43,670 nucleotides of DNA from CAIVSN01 sp040383945 (GCA_040383945.1 JBEICN010000004.1:1-43670); one strand, 5' to 3'; counted from the first letter of the stretch, positions 10,708 through 22,259 are shown. Numbers and translations are program-made. The notes: generated by a model not told the origin, from the letters alone.

Positions 10708-11350
10708 CAATAAGTTTTTTCTGATAAAAATTGCAAAGTTCTTGTAGTCGACAAGTGGAGCATTTTGGATTTCTCGCAAGACAGTGATATCTTCCAAAGA
10801 GTACAAATGGGTGGTGCATGCTTTTTCTTTGATCGAGCGTTAACCTTCGCTCTATCGCTTCATCAGTTCCTTTAGGGCTGGTCGTTCTGACAATTCATAT
10901 TCGATTGGATACACGGTGTATATGAGTATCAACACCTACATATGGTTGATCGTACAATACAGACAAAACCACTTTTGCAGTTTTTATACCAACACCGGGC
11001 AGAGTTTGAATAGCTCGAAGATCATTTGGAATCTCCCCATCAAACATATCGGCAAGAATACGACCAGCATTCCATATATATTTGGCCTTACTTCGAAAGT
11101 AATTGATGCTCCGAATACTATCGGTGACTTCCTCAAGTGAAATATGCTTCATATCGCTTGGCACTTTCACTTTTGCAAAAAGTTTTGGGGTGGCTCGATT
11201 TACTCATACATCAGTTGCCTGCGCAGATAAAATTACAGCACAAAGCAGTTGAAACGGGGTGTCATAATCGAGCTCAATTTTCTTTCAGCCATACAGCTCG
11301 GTGACTACTGATATAATTTGAGAATTCTCTTGAGAGTTTTTGAGTTTCAT
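10673..11350 (-). CDS. nth: endonuclease III (base-excision DNA glycosylase/AP lyase)
   Basis: A 225-residue protein of normal Nth length. The helix-hairpin-helix reads LPGVGIKTAKVVL with the catalytic Lys, followed by VDTHIHRVSNRIG carrying the catalytic Asp. The C-terminal 4Fe-4S cluster is present as C-x6-C-x2-C-x5-C. It removes oxidised pyrimidines and cleaves the abasic site. The Gly that closes the conserved RVxNRxG motif is a UGA codon (10895-10897), which is direct evidence for UGA as Gly. The start at 11350 gives the usual N-terminus with LLCAVILSAQATD. It is transcribed divergently from tatD and overlaps the converging membrane-protein gene at its 3' end. Confidence 0.95.
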
Positions 11351-11367
11351 ATTTTTACAAATCAAAT

Positions 11368-11396
11368 TTGGGAACCAGAGAGTTAGTAGGTATAGT
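11368..11396 (+). promoter_or_regulatory. promoter of tatD
   Basis: TTGGGA (11368-11373) and TATAGT (11391-11396) with the optimal 17-base spacing, 25 bases before the ATG at 11422. The short leader has no Shine-Dalgarno sequence. Confidence 0.6.
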
Positions 11397-11421
11397 ATAT
11401 CGAGATGTTTGTTTTTTGACT

Positions 11422-12312
11422 ATGATTTTTGATACACATTCCCATTGCTATTTTGAAAAGCTCGCTTGACGAATAGACGAAGTTCAAAGAAATGCTCTAC
11501 TTGCGGGTGTGACACACACGGTTCAGATCGGTTGTGATGTTGCAAGTTCCATATCTGCTATCGAGTTGGCAAGAAGGTTTGACCATTGGTACGCTACCGT
11601 TGGATACCATCCAGTCGATGCACAAAATCCAAAACTTTCCAAAAATCGTGCCGGCGGTAAAGAGATAGGAGCCCCACCGGAACTTCCGACATACGAACCG
11701 ATTGAAGTTGATGAAGATTCCCACCAAAAAAATACTGAAATAGCGTTGAGAAAACTGGTTGAAGCACATCGAGATATTGTCGTCGCGATCGGTGAAACTG
11801 GACTAGATAACCATTATCTCAGTCAAGAAGCATCCGCGCGGATACGAGAGGTCGAGGCGCAGTACTACTGGTTTGAACGACTCGCGATTATGGCACAGGA
11901 CTATCAGCTCCCCCTCATCATACATTCGCGAGATGCTCGGAGAGAGACGGTAGATGCTATCAAAAAATATAAGGTCAAAAATGCGGTAATACATTGTTTT
12001 AGCGAAGATTATGGCTTTGCTCAAGAGCTGATGAGCTATTCGGATGAAATATATTTTAGTTTCAGTGGAATACTCACATACCCAAATGCGACAGAGATTC
12101 AGGAGGCGGCAAAGAAAATCCCCCTTGATCGTATTCTCATAGAAACCGATGCTCCATTTTTGTCACCTCAGAAAGTGCGAGGAAAAGTGAATGAGCCAAG
12201 TCACACTCGCTACGTGCTTGAATTTCTCGCAAACATAAGAAATGAAACGCTAGAAGTGGTAGAAAGCACGGTCTTTGAGAATAGCTTAAAATTTTATGGA
12301 ATTGCCTCATAG
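11422..12312 (+). CDS. tatD: TatD-family metal-dependent DNase
   Basis: A 296-residue TIM-barrel hydrolase with the complete TatD metal-ligand set: D4-T-H6-S-H8 at the N-terminus, GETGLDNH in the middle, IHSRDA, HCFSED, and ETDAPFL near the C-terminus. Members are 3'-5' exonucleases used in DNA repair and degradation. The start at 11422 is required to include the HxH pair; it reads through one UGA (Gly) early on. There is an insertion of about 30 residues after GYHPVDA compared with typical TatD, rich in Pro and acidic residues. The gene converges on rel with about 100 bases between them. Confidence 0.93.
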
Positions 12313-12410
12313 GCATTCTCACACAGCAAAGCACGCCCAAGCGAGACGAAGTGATCCTTTGCCCCTGTTCATATAAGATAGGACTAAAGCTACTCGCATC
12401 ACAACTTCGA

Positions 12411-14663
12411 TTAGATCATCTCCACCAATTGTGCTTCTTTGAATTCTGGAATTCACAATTTCATTCGCTCCACCAATCTCTCATACAGATAGTAGTCTTC
12501 TTCATTGACCGCAACGAGGAGATAGAGTCGAGCTAGCTCATTATTCTCTCCTTCCACTTTTTGAGAAATTTCCTCGATGTTTATAAGCATGAGATAAAAT
12601 ATATCAGAGAGTTTTCGCAGTACACCAATTTTATTCTCTACAAGCACTTCCATTCGCATTTTGGTATTTTGCAATGGTACATTGGACCAACTCGCTGGTA
12701 TAAGTCGGTCGAGACTCCCCTTTCTGACACAACTACATGTTACCTTGTGAATATTGATTCCAGATCGAGTGACATACCCTACCACACGCTCACCGCGAGG
12801 TGGCTTGCAACACTCAGCAAATCTATGAGCGATGTGTGGTTGTCCACCAATAATGAGTTCTCCGAATGCATCATCAATCTCTGATTTCTTGATTTGCATC
12901 TCAACAGCAGGATGAGCCTTGGGTTGGACGGGCAAAAATTCTTTTTTAAGTTGAGGAGACATGGCGTCAGCTATGGATCGAACGAGCACGCTTGGTTTTC
13001 TCGAAAGGTTTCCAATCTGCAAAAGTATTTCCTCCTTTCCTTTCATCTCTAGCACGCGGTCGTCCACAATCTTGAGCAATGACAAATCTTTATCTAACCC
13101 CTTTCCATAGTGCTTTTCTAGATACTCGGAAAGCATCATGCGTCATTTGACAATCAAAATCTCGCGCTGCTCTCGATTGATCTCGGAACGGATAACTTCT
13201 TTGGCACGAGAAGTTTTGACAAATGAAAGCCAAGTAACCGAAGGTCGACGGTTTTTATCAGTGACAATCTCGACACGATCTCCATTGTGCAAAATAGAAT
13301 CCAGGGGACAAACCTTGTCATTTATCTTGGCTATGGAAAGATGATTCCCCAGTTGAGAGTGAACAGCGTAAGCAAAATCAATCGGTGTCGAATCTCGGGG
13401 TAAGTTGATAACCGCCCCTTTTGGCGTGAAGATAAAAATTCTGTCATCAAAGACATTGGTCTTCATCTCTCACATAAAATCACCATCCTCAATCTTTTCT
13501 ATGAGTCACTTGAGTTCTTGCACCCAATAGACATCACGAGAAATAGTAGAAGATCCGTTTTCCTTGTAGTCAAAATGTGCAGCAACTCCCATTTCTGCTT
13601 GTCGGTGCATAGACATAGTACGAATCTGTATTTCTGTTGGCAACCTACGGAACTCTGGTAAAAGTCCAAGTACCGTTGTGTGGAGTGACTGATAGCCGTT
13701 CGGCTTGGGAAGTGCAATATAGTCCTTAAATCTCTTTGGACTCGGCATGTACTTATTGTGCACGAGTCCAAGCAGTTCGTAGCAATTGGCAATACTCTCC
13801 GTGATGATTCGCAGTGCGAATAGATCATAAATTTCACGCACAAATTCGTATCACTTTCGCTTCATCTTCTTATAAATACTGAACGGCGACTTTATTCTTG
13901 CGGAAATCTCGTAAATGCGAACATCATTCGGACAAATACTCGCAAGCAATTCTGTCGCTTTGGTCAAAAAAACATCTTGCTCGACTTTCATTTCCGCAAG
14001 CTCATTGGTGATGCGCTTATAATCCTCGGGATAGAGCACTCGAAAACACTCGGTTTCCAAAATTTCCTTAAAGTCAAAAATTCCAAGTCGATCCGCTATC
14101 GGCACATAAATATTGAGTGTCTCAAGAGCAATGCGAGTCCGTTTTTCTGGATCTGGTTGGAACTCCAATGTCCGCATATTGTGAATTCTATCTGCGAATT
14201 TAACAAGTATCAACCGTAAGTCTTCACTCATAGCGATAAACATTTTGCGCATGCTCCCAATATTTCGGTCTTCTCCACGGTACCTCACCTTGGAAAGCTT
14301 CTCCATTCCAGAGACGATATGAGCCACTGATGGTCCAAAATTTTCTTCGATTTCCGTAATAGTAATGGGAGTATCCTCTGGAACATCGTGCAGAAAACAG
14401 CTCTGGATGGTCACCAGATCTGGCTTAAGAATAGTAATAATTCTCGCGGCCTCAGCTGGATGAATGATGTAGGGGTCTCCAGACTTTCGCATTTGTCACT
14501 CGTGAGCATTTCGAGCAAATATGTAAGCCTTTTGAATTTCTTCCTGAATAATCTCTCTCGAAACACCCGTCATATAATCAGCAACCGTGTCAATAATCTC
14601 TTCGACGATAATATCGACCTTGGTATAATCGGTAGAGGTAGTGACAGGTAGTGTTTGATTCAT
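12411..14663 (-). CDS. rel: bifunctional (p)ppGpp synthetase/hydrolase, RelA/SpoT family
   Basis: A 750-residue long-form Rel protein with all domains in order: HD hydrolase with HEGQMRKSGDPY and LHDVPEDT (HD at 92-93), synthetase with YIALPKPNGYQSLHTTV and EIQIRT, TGS domain, a conserved Cys/His segment (ECCKPP ... CSC), and a C-terminal ACT domain. Both catalytic halves have their key motifs, so it should make and degrade the alarmone. The invariant Gly of HxGQ (residue 56) is a UGA codon. Fragments separated by UGA at 13143, 13506, 13851 and 14496 lie in one frame. Its ATG is one base after the pheT stop, so it is translated from the pheT transcript. Confidence 0.96.
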
Positions 14664-14664
14664 G

Positions 14665-17088
14665 CTATCTTCTGAGATAAATAGATTGTTTTTCGAGTGT
14701 TTGGATAATAGTATTTTGTAGAGATTGGGCTTCTTCATCCGTAATAGTCTTGGTGTAGTCTTCGATGACAAACGAAAAGGTTACAGATTTTTTATCCTTA
14801 CCAATTTTATCATGTTCGTAGACATCTGCAACGGAAAGACTGTGAATTCGACGGTCGACTTCAGAAATCATTCTCGCAACTTCTCCAGTACTTCTGGTTC
14901 GCTCGAGAAGAAAATTCAACTCCCGAGAAATGCTTGGGTATTTGTTTGGCTCTATATATTTGGAGTTTGTATGTATAGCGCGAGAAAGCAGTTCAAGATC
15001 GACTTCAAAATACCAGGCGGTTTGTGGCAGTTCAAAATTTTGCAATACTTTGGGATGCAAAGTGCCAAAACATCCTACTGGCAAGTCTTCTGACAAATAT
15101 GTTCCTGAGGCATTCGGGTGAAGAAATGGCAGATATGACCCTTGTCAGACGATAAGAGGCGCTCAAAGAGTGGAGAATAGACCATCGAGAAATGTTCGGA
15201 TTCTTGTCGCGTCGCTATGTGTAGCAACGCCGGCCAAAAACTTTGTTTCTTGCATTTCTCCAGCAACTTTTCGGTGTGTTTTGGCGATTTCAAAAAATTT
15301 TACTGCATCTTTCTGCTTAAGGTTTTCATGTGCAGACTGAAGTAACAATGGTGCCATAGATCTCCTCATCATAGTAAAATCCTGACTTACCGCATTGCGT
15401 ATCATAATAGCATCATCCGTTTGCGCGAGCATCACCGATGCATCCTTTTCTAGATTGCTAAAAGAATAATTATACGCCTCGTAAAATCCAGAACCTATAC
15501 AGTAATTCTGTATAGCGTTACGAAGTCAAACCCAATCATTACGAACGGTAATCGCAAATTCGCCCGGAATAGGCGACTCTGCAATCGAATCATACCCATG
15601 AATACGCCCTATTTCTTCTACAATATCTTCAATAATCCGTATATCCTTGGTGGCTCTATGAGACGGAACGATCACTTCATACATTCCGTTGAGCACTGCG
15701 GGAGCAAATTCCAGATCTGAAAGTGTCTTAAGTACTTCCGCTTCTTGCAGAGAAACTCCAATTCGAGCCTCAATAAAATCATGTGAAAGAGCCAGCACCG
15801 TACGATTCACTCGTAATTCATCGAGATACTCAAATGCGCCCACAACTGTACCACCAATGTTTGCAAATTTTAGAAATTGCATGGCTCGTCGCAGGGCCTC
15901 TTGTGAAAAAGTTGGATCTAGAGATTTTTCAAATCGAGTGGAGGCTTCGGATCGGAGCCCAAGCCGTTGGGCGGTAAGGCGTATAGAAGTTGGATCGAAT
16001 ACGGCTGATTCAATGTAGATATTTTTGGTGTTAGGTGAAATCCCGGTATCGATACCTCCCATGACTCCAGCTATTGCGAGGACTTTATCTGTATCAGCTA
16101 TGACGATATCATCAGAAGTGAGCTCATAGGTTTTGCCATCGAGAGCGACAATTGACTCTCAAGATTTTGCCTGTCGCACGATAATAGCTCCAGTGATGGT
16201 GTCGGCATCAAATGCATGCATGGGCTGACCCACCTCCATCATCAAATAGTTGGTCATGTCCACAATAGCATCATGAGTAGAGTGGCCAGATCGTTCCAAA
16301 AGGATTTTGGCACCAAGCGGAGATGGTCGATTGGTGATATTATTTATTTTTGCGAGGCTATAAGAAAGTACTCGATCCGTCTCAATTTTGACATCCATCG
16401 AAGGTGCTTGCTCTATTTCCTTGACAGCAGAAGTATCAATTCTGAAACGAGGAGCATCAAAGACGGTTGCAAACTCTCGAGAATGTCCATATATTCAAAA
16501 TAAATCTGGGCGATTGGTGATATTTTTGTTATCAATCTCCAAAACCGTATCGGTAAGCGGTAGGCTTACTACTTCTCCGGTAGGTCAGAGCACGGGTACG
16601 CTGATCTCAAAAAATGATTTTCCTACTCGAGATTGTAGATATTCAAGATCAAAATCAGGATTGAGATCCATAATGGCTGAGGAACTCGTTTGAGAAAGCC
16701 CGATCTCGTCTGCACCACACATCATTCCACGACTGATCATCCCCGCCATCTTTCTTTCTCAGATAACAAAGTCTGGTGCTAGTTGACACCCCATAACCGC
16801 GACTGGAGTGAACATTCCCGCATACACATTTGGGGCTCATGTCAGAATTTGCTCATGTACTCCGTCACCGATATCTACCTGACAAATCGATAACTTGGCA
16901 GACTCTGGATGGCGCTCCGCTGTGAGAACCTTTCCCACCACCACTTTGTCGATTGGTCAGAAAGCTTCGACTCCTTCTATTTCTGCAGTGTGAATGGAAT
17001 ACTCATGTGCGATTTTACGAGAATCAAGTTGAGAATGAACGGTCGTCAAATCAACAAACAATCCTAGCCAGTTAAGGGAAATTTTCAT
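14665..17088 (-). CDS. pheT: phenylalanyl-tRNA synthetase beta subunit
   Basis: An 807-residue protein of normal PheT length. It begins MKISLNWLG, has the tRNA-binding OB domain, the B3/B4 and B5 regions (ITNRP, DMTNYLM, GQPMHAFD, SEASTRFEK), and ends with the FDX-ACB anticodon-binding domain (YPSISRELNFL). Together with PheS it charges tRNA-Phe and the B3/B4 site edits misacylated Tyr. pheS is not adjacent: the gene upstream is on the other strand. Instead pheT is followed one base later by rel, so tRNA charging and the stringent-response enzyme share a transcript. Several conserved Gly are UGA. Confidence 0.96.
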
Positions 17089-17111
17089 ACTATGTTTATC
17101 AAGTTGAGTGA

Positions 17112-17139
17112 ATTATAACGAAAAAGAGGACGAGAGCAA
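17112..17139 (-). promoter_or_regulatory. promoter of the pheT-rel operon
   Basis: Minus-strand TTGCTC (17134-17139) and a perfect TATAAT (17112-17117) with 16-base spacing, about 24 bases before the pheT ATG. It lies back to back with the promoter of the pilin-like gene. Confidence 0.55.
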
Positions 17140-17142
17140 AAT

Positions 17143-17169
17143 TTGGAAATAGAAAAATTCGGATATACT
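17143..17169 (+). promoter_or_regulatory. promoter of pilin-like pair, apparently leaderless
   Basis: TTGGAA (17143-17148) and TATACT (17164-17169) with 15-base spacing. The ATG at 17176 begins six bases after the -10, the same geometry as at 1121 and at recX. Confidence 0.5.
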
Positions 17170-17175
17170 GCCGAT

Positions 17176-17532
17176 ATGCTACAAAAAATAAAAAATTATA
17201 TCCTTATTTTAGGAGTACTGCTTTTGACCCCGACACAGGTACTGGCGAACACTAGCGAAAACTGGCTCGGTATAAAAAACGGGGATCTTAGAACTGGAAA
17301 TGTCAGTTTTGAGACTGTTCCTCTTATTATACTAAATGTTACTAATTTTTTGCTTTGATTGGTGGCAACTGTATCTATGATAGTGATTATTTACGGTGCC
17401 GTTCGTATTGGATACGGAGCTGTGATGGACGACAAGGAGGCAGGAAAAAAAATAGTTACCGCAGGGATTATCGGATTTGTGATTTCTGTATCTGGTTGGT
17501 TTATCATCAATTTTGTAATCGATAATTTATAA
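17176..17532 (+). CDS. small exported protein with two membrane helices, TrbC/VirB2 pilin-like
   Basis: A 118-residue protein with a signal peptide (cleavage likely after VLA at residue 24), a short polar stretch, and two hydrophobic helices. Between the helices is a basic/acidic loop (VMDDKEAGKKI) followed by AGIIGFVIS. This layout (signal, helix, charged KK loop, helix with GxxGxxI) is that of TrbC/VirB2-like and the pilin-like conjugal-transfer proteins often found in reduced genomes. A UGA inside the first helix reads as Gly. It stops one base before the next ATG. The family call is by architecture, not by strong sequence signature; a generic two-helix membrane protein remains possible. 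Confidence 0.5.
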
Positions 17533-17533
17533 T

Positions 17534-17998
17534 ATGTACGAGTGGATTATTCCCGGGAAAAAGGAGCATTCCTGAAGTTGGTACATGGTTGCGGGCATAT
17601 CGATGCTTTCTTTGGCTATTTGGGGGACCATCAGTGGCATTTACGCGTTAACAGTAGTCATAGTGATTATGGTGGGTGTGTACATTTTGCTAGAAAATAA
17701 TGCGCCGGAGACCACAAGAGCCATCATCAATGAAAATGGCGTAGGAATAGGAGAGGTTTTTTATGATTATGGTCAGATACAAGGATTTGAAATAGTGTAT
17801 GACCATGAAGCTCCGTGCTTTATCCGCATCAGTCTCAAAAAAAATAACCTGAGAACCATAGATATTCCTGTTACCATGCTAGAAGAAGCTGAATTTACCA
17901 TTGGAGAAATACGCACATTCCTACTTCAATATCTTCAAGAAGGAGAATGAAGTGAGCTCACCTTTGTAGACAGAATTATTGAAAAACTCGGGCTCTAA
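17534..17998 (+). CDS. membrane protein of unknown function with C-terminal soluble domain
   Basis: A 154-residue protein. After a short basic N-terminus there are two closely spaced hydrophobic helices (about 20-55), then a soluble domain of alternating strands with GEVFYDYGQIQGFEI and RISLKKNNLRTIDIP, ending in a helix. This arrangement of two helices followed by a strand-rich cytoplasmic domain resembles bacterial PH-like domain proteins, but I see no diagnostic motif. It starts one base after the pilin-like gene and is surely co-transcribed with it. Two UGA codons read as Gly. Not recognised further. Confidence 0.6.
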
Positions 17999-18077
17999 AT
18001 AGACGACTAAAAAAGGCCAATTCGTGATGAAAAACGAAATCTCCGCAAAAAGGCAATAGCATAAGCAATATCCACTT

Positions 18078-18338
18078 CTACCCCTCAAATCAAATTGAAG
18101 TACTTTTAAGAAGTTCTAGCTTTTCAGAACGAGAGAGCTTTTTGATGGCGTGTTCGCGCTTGCAGGCTTCACTCCAAGTTGTAACTGACTCAAAATATAC
18201 GAGACAAACTGGCCGACGCATTTTGGTATATTTTGCTCCAGCCGTTCAGGAATTATGTTCCTCCAAACGACGAGTGATGTCTTTTGTGGCACCCGTATAT
18301 AAGGTATCATCAGAACACTTCAATATATAGGTTCCCAT
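18078..18338 (-). CDS. GIY-YIG nuclease-superfamily protein (UPF0213/YhbQ-like)
   Basis: An 86-residue single-domain protein beginning MGTYILKCSDDTLYTG, the YIL...YTG form of the GIY-YIG core, followed by the conserved Arg of DITRRLEEHN and by KYTKMRRP, VYFE and REHAIKKL. These are the features of the small stand-alone UPF0213 family, whose cellular role is unclear, possibly DNA repair or structure-specific cleavage. The start at 18338 gives the canonical N-terminus. It lies 49 bases downstream of the ABC-F gene on the same strand and ends at TAG 18078-18080. Confidence 0.85.
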
Positions 18339-18387
18339 TCCTGTCAAGGTATCTTTGTCGTGGGCAGAAGGAGACATGACAAAGGAA

Positions 18388-19854
18388 TTATCGATCGAGC
18401 TCCAAATACTCATCAATTCGAATTTGCCACACAAACTCATCCACATGCGACACGAGCACCATCGCGCCTTCATAGCTATCCAATGCCTCTGCGATTATGG
18501 GTAAGTGACGAAAATTGATGTGATTGGTGGGCTCGTCAAGAATCAGGAGTCCCGGCTCAAGCAGCATGAGTCTCGCAAAAGACACAAGTCCTTTTTGTCC
18601 TTCGGAGAGATGCTTTATTTGAGATTTCATCATTTCTCCATTGATGAGAAAACCAGCAGCAGTCGATCGCAACTTTTGCTCTAATACTATGCCTCAAGAT
18701 GCCATCATGGCTTCATTGAGACAATCGTACACCGTCTGCTCAAAATCCAGAGTTGAAAAATCCTGTCGGTAATACCCCACTCGAACATTTTCACCAATTT
18801 TTGTACCATCGGAAGTACCATTTGCAATCGTTTCCAAAAGTGTGCTTTTACCAATACCATTTGGGCCAGAAAGAAGGAGATGTTGACCTTTTCGAAGCGA
18901 GATAGTAGCTTCCTTTTTTACGGGCAAGTGATCTTGAAGAATAGTATACTCTCGAATTCCAAGAATTTCACCTCCAATATCCTGCTGCACGGGAATACTA
19001 AAATTTCGTATGGTTTTATCTTCTCTTCGAACATCCACCATATTTTCTTCCATCTCCTCAGCTTTTTCTCTCATTTTCTTTGCCACCAATCGAAGTTTTC
19101 CCCCTTTGTGCGCAAAGACATTTGCCTGCTCTTTATTTTGTTGAGCAATTTTTGCCATTTGAGCATTTTTCATATTTTCTTTTTCTATTTGAGCTGCGAT
19201 CCTCTCAACTACATCATAGTAGTCTCCCACATACTGCTCGACTTTTTTGGTAAAAACATCGAGATAGAGAACGCCGTGTGTAAACGCATTGAGAAACTCG
19301 GCATCATGAGAAATCACCAAGCACGTATTCTTGTAAGCAATGAGAAAATCCGTTAAGTGTTGAATACCATCTCGATCTAAGTTATTGGTTGGTTCATCCA
19401 GAAGCAAAATATCAGGATCTTGTATGAGAGCTGATGCAAGCAAAAGTCGTGCCTGCTGCCCACCAGAAAAAGAGCTCACTATTCGATCCAGTGGAGCTTT
19501 AAGTTGGACTATATCAAGAACCTGCATGATTTTTGCGTCAATATTATATACGCTGTCATCGGCAAAATACTTTCTAAAAAATGCTTGGATCGTGAGTGGT
19601 TTATCTTCTGGCTGTACTACTTGCTGAGCGATAGCAATACGAAGTCCTTTGTCGATGCTGATGCTACCATAGCGTGGTTTTAACTCTCCCATAATCAACT
19701 TGAAAATCGTACTCTTCCCCGCTCCATTCTGTCACATTATGGTCATTTTCATGCCAGATCTCACGGAAAAATCGGCCTCGTCCAAAATTACCTTCTGAGG
19801 ACTAAATTCAAATGCTACTTTTGTAAATCGTATTACGGTCTCGTTTGATGCCAT
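18388..19854 (-). CDS. ABC-F family ATPase
   Basis: A 488-residue soluble protein with two ABC ATPase domains and no membrane segment. Domain 1 has the P-loop GQNGAGKST (41-49), SSFSGGQQAR, LLLDEPTNNLD and the switch His in ISHDAEF. A charged linker rich in Lys, Glu and Met follows (about 180-260), then domain 2 with SGPNGIGKST, LSEGQKGL and LILDEPTNH. This is the ABC-F arrangement; members act on the ribosome during translation. The first Gly of the domain 1 P-loop is a UGA codon (19732-19734). The switch His is followed by Val rather than Asp in domain 2 (SHVDEF). The ABC-F subgroup cannot be assigned by eye. Confidence 0.9.
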
Positions 19855-20074
19855 ACTAAAAATCAAGAAATATCTGTTTCGCGTCAACTATAATCATTTT
19901 GTCAAAAAACCAAATGAATTACCTCCACTCATTCCGAGGGCTCAGAAAAGTCGCACTATACTTCGATAGCTCGCCGTACTTTGAAGTGTGCAACTGTGTC
20001 CGACTCAAAAATTCACCCCCTCAAAGAGGCGTATTTCCGGCTCTCAATCTTACAGCAAAATCTAGCCATAATAG

Positions 20075-20950
20075 CTAATCAACCTGATACAACTCTGGAT
20101 TTACTCGAGGATACACATGAGAAATAGCATACTTTATAATACGATCCTCTGGCTTGAGATGATCCAGAATTTTTGACTTTCGAGTAATAGCGCTAGCGAG
20201 CACTGTATCAACCAGCTGAAGTGGAATTCGGGTAATTTGCACTCGAGTATCATCGGCACGCTCCAACTCCATATATCCATCGCGTTGAAGTTCATTTCAC
20301 TCATCGACATAGTCGATGCGAGCCAGGCACATGAGCTCCAGCACGGAAACATCTAGCGGATTCTGAAAATACTCAGGAGTAATACTCGCCACAAAATACG
20401 ATGCCTCTGAAAAAAAGCAGCTGTACGATTGTTCACAGGAATTCTGGTCAACCAAGATTACGGGCAAAATTTCTGGTCGAAATTGGAATATCGAACCTTG
20501 TTCGAGCGTAAGCTCTTCAAACGAAGTGGTTTCTTCTTCTTCATAAGACATACCCACGCGCACAGAAAACGCTTGCAACGCTTCCAAAAGAAATGCTTCG
20601 AGATGTTCGCTTGAGATTTGAGATGGATCTGGAGCGACCAATCGAACAAAATTATCAACCGGGAATGTACTTGAATTTCCCGAAGTATCATCGATTCGTA
20701 ATATCGAAGAAAAATCAACTTGATCTCCAAAGTTTACGATTTTTACACACCCCATTCTCACCAAACTTACAAAAAAATTTTCTGCTCAGTCATCAAGAGT
20801 TTTTCGAAGTCGATCTGTGTGTAATCGGTATTTGACTGGTCGTACAAAATGAGTCACAGCATCATGAACGGTTGCATTCAATGAGGTTATTCATGTGTCT
20901 CTAACGACGCGCAGGGTTCGATATTTGGAAAAATCAAAAACATTATTCAT
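20075..20950 (-). CDS. unrecognised protein, 291 residues
   Basis: A table-25 frame from ATG 20948-20950 to TAG 20075-20077, with internal UGA at 20297, 20786 and 20891 read as Gly. The protein has no signal peptide or membrane helix and is acidic in its middle part (SYEEEETTSFEEL). I recognise no family. The frame is also open upstream for about 84 codons, so a start before 20950 at a non-ATG codon is possible. It is transcribed divergently from another unrecognised gene starting near 21132, with TTGACA (complement of 21040-21045) available as a -35 element. Confidence 0.6.
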
Positions 20951-21062
20951 ATGATTCAGATAGCAGATTCATCCTCCATTTCCTGGTACAAAAGATGTAG
21001 GATCAGGAAGTTTGGTTTTTAAAAATACGAGTATTTAAGACATTGTCAAAGTCTACTTGAAT

Positions 21063-21091
21063 TTGACGAAAAAATCAGTTCAAGATAGTAT
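21063..21091 (+). promoter_or_regulatory. promoter upstream of the 21132 gene
   Basis: TTGACG (21063-21068) and TAGTAT (21086-21091) with 17-base spacing, 40 bases before the ATG at 21132. No Shine-Dalgarno sequence is visible in the leader. Confidence 0.45.
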
Positions 21092-21131
21092 AGGCGTGTT
21101 ATACGACACCAAAAGCAATTTATATCCAACG

Positions 21132-22196
21132 ATGCAGAATTCCATGACTCATCCAGTCCGCAGTGATTATATAAACGAGTTGATTCGGCTTGAAGAAGAC
21201 CCCGAATATCATCGTATACAAGGCGACCTCTTTCATGAACACTTTGAAGTGTCTGCTCTCACCCATACTACACGGCAACTTCGAGAAATTGTCGATGCTA
21301 CCGTACGAGAAATCGTTCAGAAAAGTGGGGTACCACCATCGAGACAAATACGATGACTGACTCGGCTCGACAGCTATCCCATCGGTTTTTGCAATGACAT
21401 AACTCACTCCGTAGAAGCTCTTCTCAAGTGAGGGAAACGAGAATCCTTATCTCCAAATTCAAGTGTATTTTCGAGCACGATGGTAGATCAAATCATGGGA
21501 GTGGAAGCAGTCAAGAGAATTATAGAGGATCAACCATCCCTCCCACACCAAATATCAAAATTTCAAAAAGCTGGGTGAGTATTTGGATCAGTTTGGTGAA
21601 TTATGCCAAATGAGGCGTGTTTTCAGTGGTTTATTCTTGCAGGCAATCATGTTGTTAATGTGGCAAATGATACCCTGAATCGTGATACATTTCCCATAGA
21701 CATAGCTCCGCTCCAACCTCAAACGTACCGAAGCCTACGAGATTATTCTGACTATATCAAAGTAGCTGAAAAGTATTGGTGATGGTCAGTATTTCGAAAT
21801 ACGCTTTTGCCACAGTTAGCTGCTCTCTATCCCATCATGAGTCTAGACGAAAGATGAGTTCTGTATTTTCCACGCCCCGAAGTACTTACAAAAAAATCTA
21901 TGGCAACCTGATTCAAACTTGCCCAAAACATCTGGAATAGTGATGAGCTCAATAGCCCACCAGGTGAACTTGAGTCTGAATTCCGAAAGATGGGACTAGA
22001 ATTTCCCAAAAATATGGCAGATACTTTTGAAAAATGGGGGGAAGTCACCGTGGAGAGTGATTCAAGAACTGATATACATTGAGAAAATATTGAGTTTTGT
22101 CGAGCCTTATATATGGTGGAAAAGGCAGAGTATGAGTGGTTGGAAAACTTTGATCGATCACGAGGCAATGAGGCTCTCGGAATACTCAAAAACTAA
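21132..22196 (+). CDS. unrecognised protein, 354 residues
   Basis: Six UGA codons between 21357 and 22070, read as Gly, join into one frame ending at TAA 22194-22196. The product is soluble, Trp- and Tyr-rich and has no motif I can name. The ATG at 21132 was chosen because it is the first ATG after a plausible promoter at 21063-21091; a GTG at 21096 would add 12 residues. It is divergent from the 20075-20950 gene and lies about 60 bases upstream of gltX on the same strand. Length and frame integrity argue for a real gene. Confidence 0.6.
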
Positions 22197-22247
22197 AGAG
22201 ATTCTTGTATTTTAAGGGTTTCTCGATACAATCTCGTGCAGATTTTT

Positions 22248-22253
22248 TACACT
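22248..22253 (+). promoter_or_regulatory. -10 element six bases before the gltX ATG
   Basis: TACACT at 22248-22253, with the gltX ATG at 22260. This repeats the six-base gap between -10 and start codon seen elsewhere. No convincing -35 is visible; TACAAT at 22227-22232 is an alternative -10 further upstream. Confidence 0.35.
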
Positions 22254-22259
22254 AGAATT

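Noticed and set aside
18880..19356. 158-residue open frame on the plus strand
   Set aside because: Antisense to the ABC-F gene; Phe/Ser/His-rich composition typical of a shadow frame.
19914..20078. 54-residue open frame on the plus strand between the ABC-F gene and the 20075 gene
   Set aside because: Ser/Arg/Pro-rich with no domain; overlaps the convergent stop codon; a second frame across it looks equally plausible. Too weak to call.
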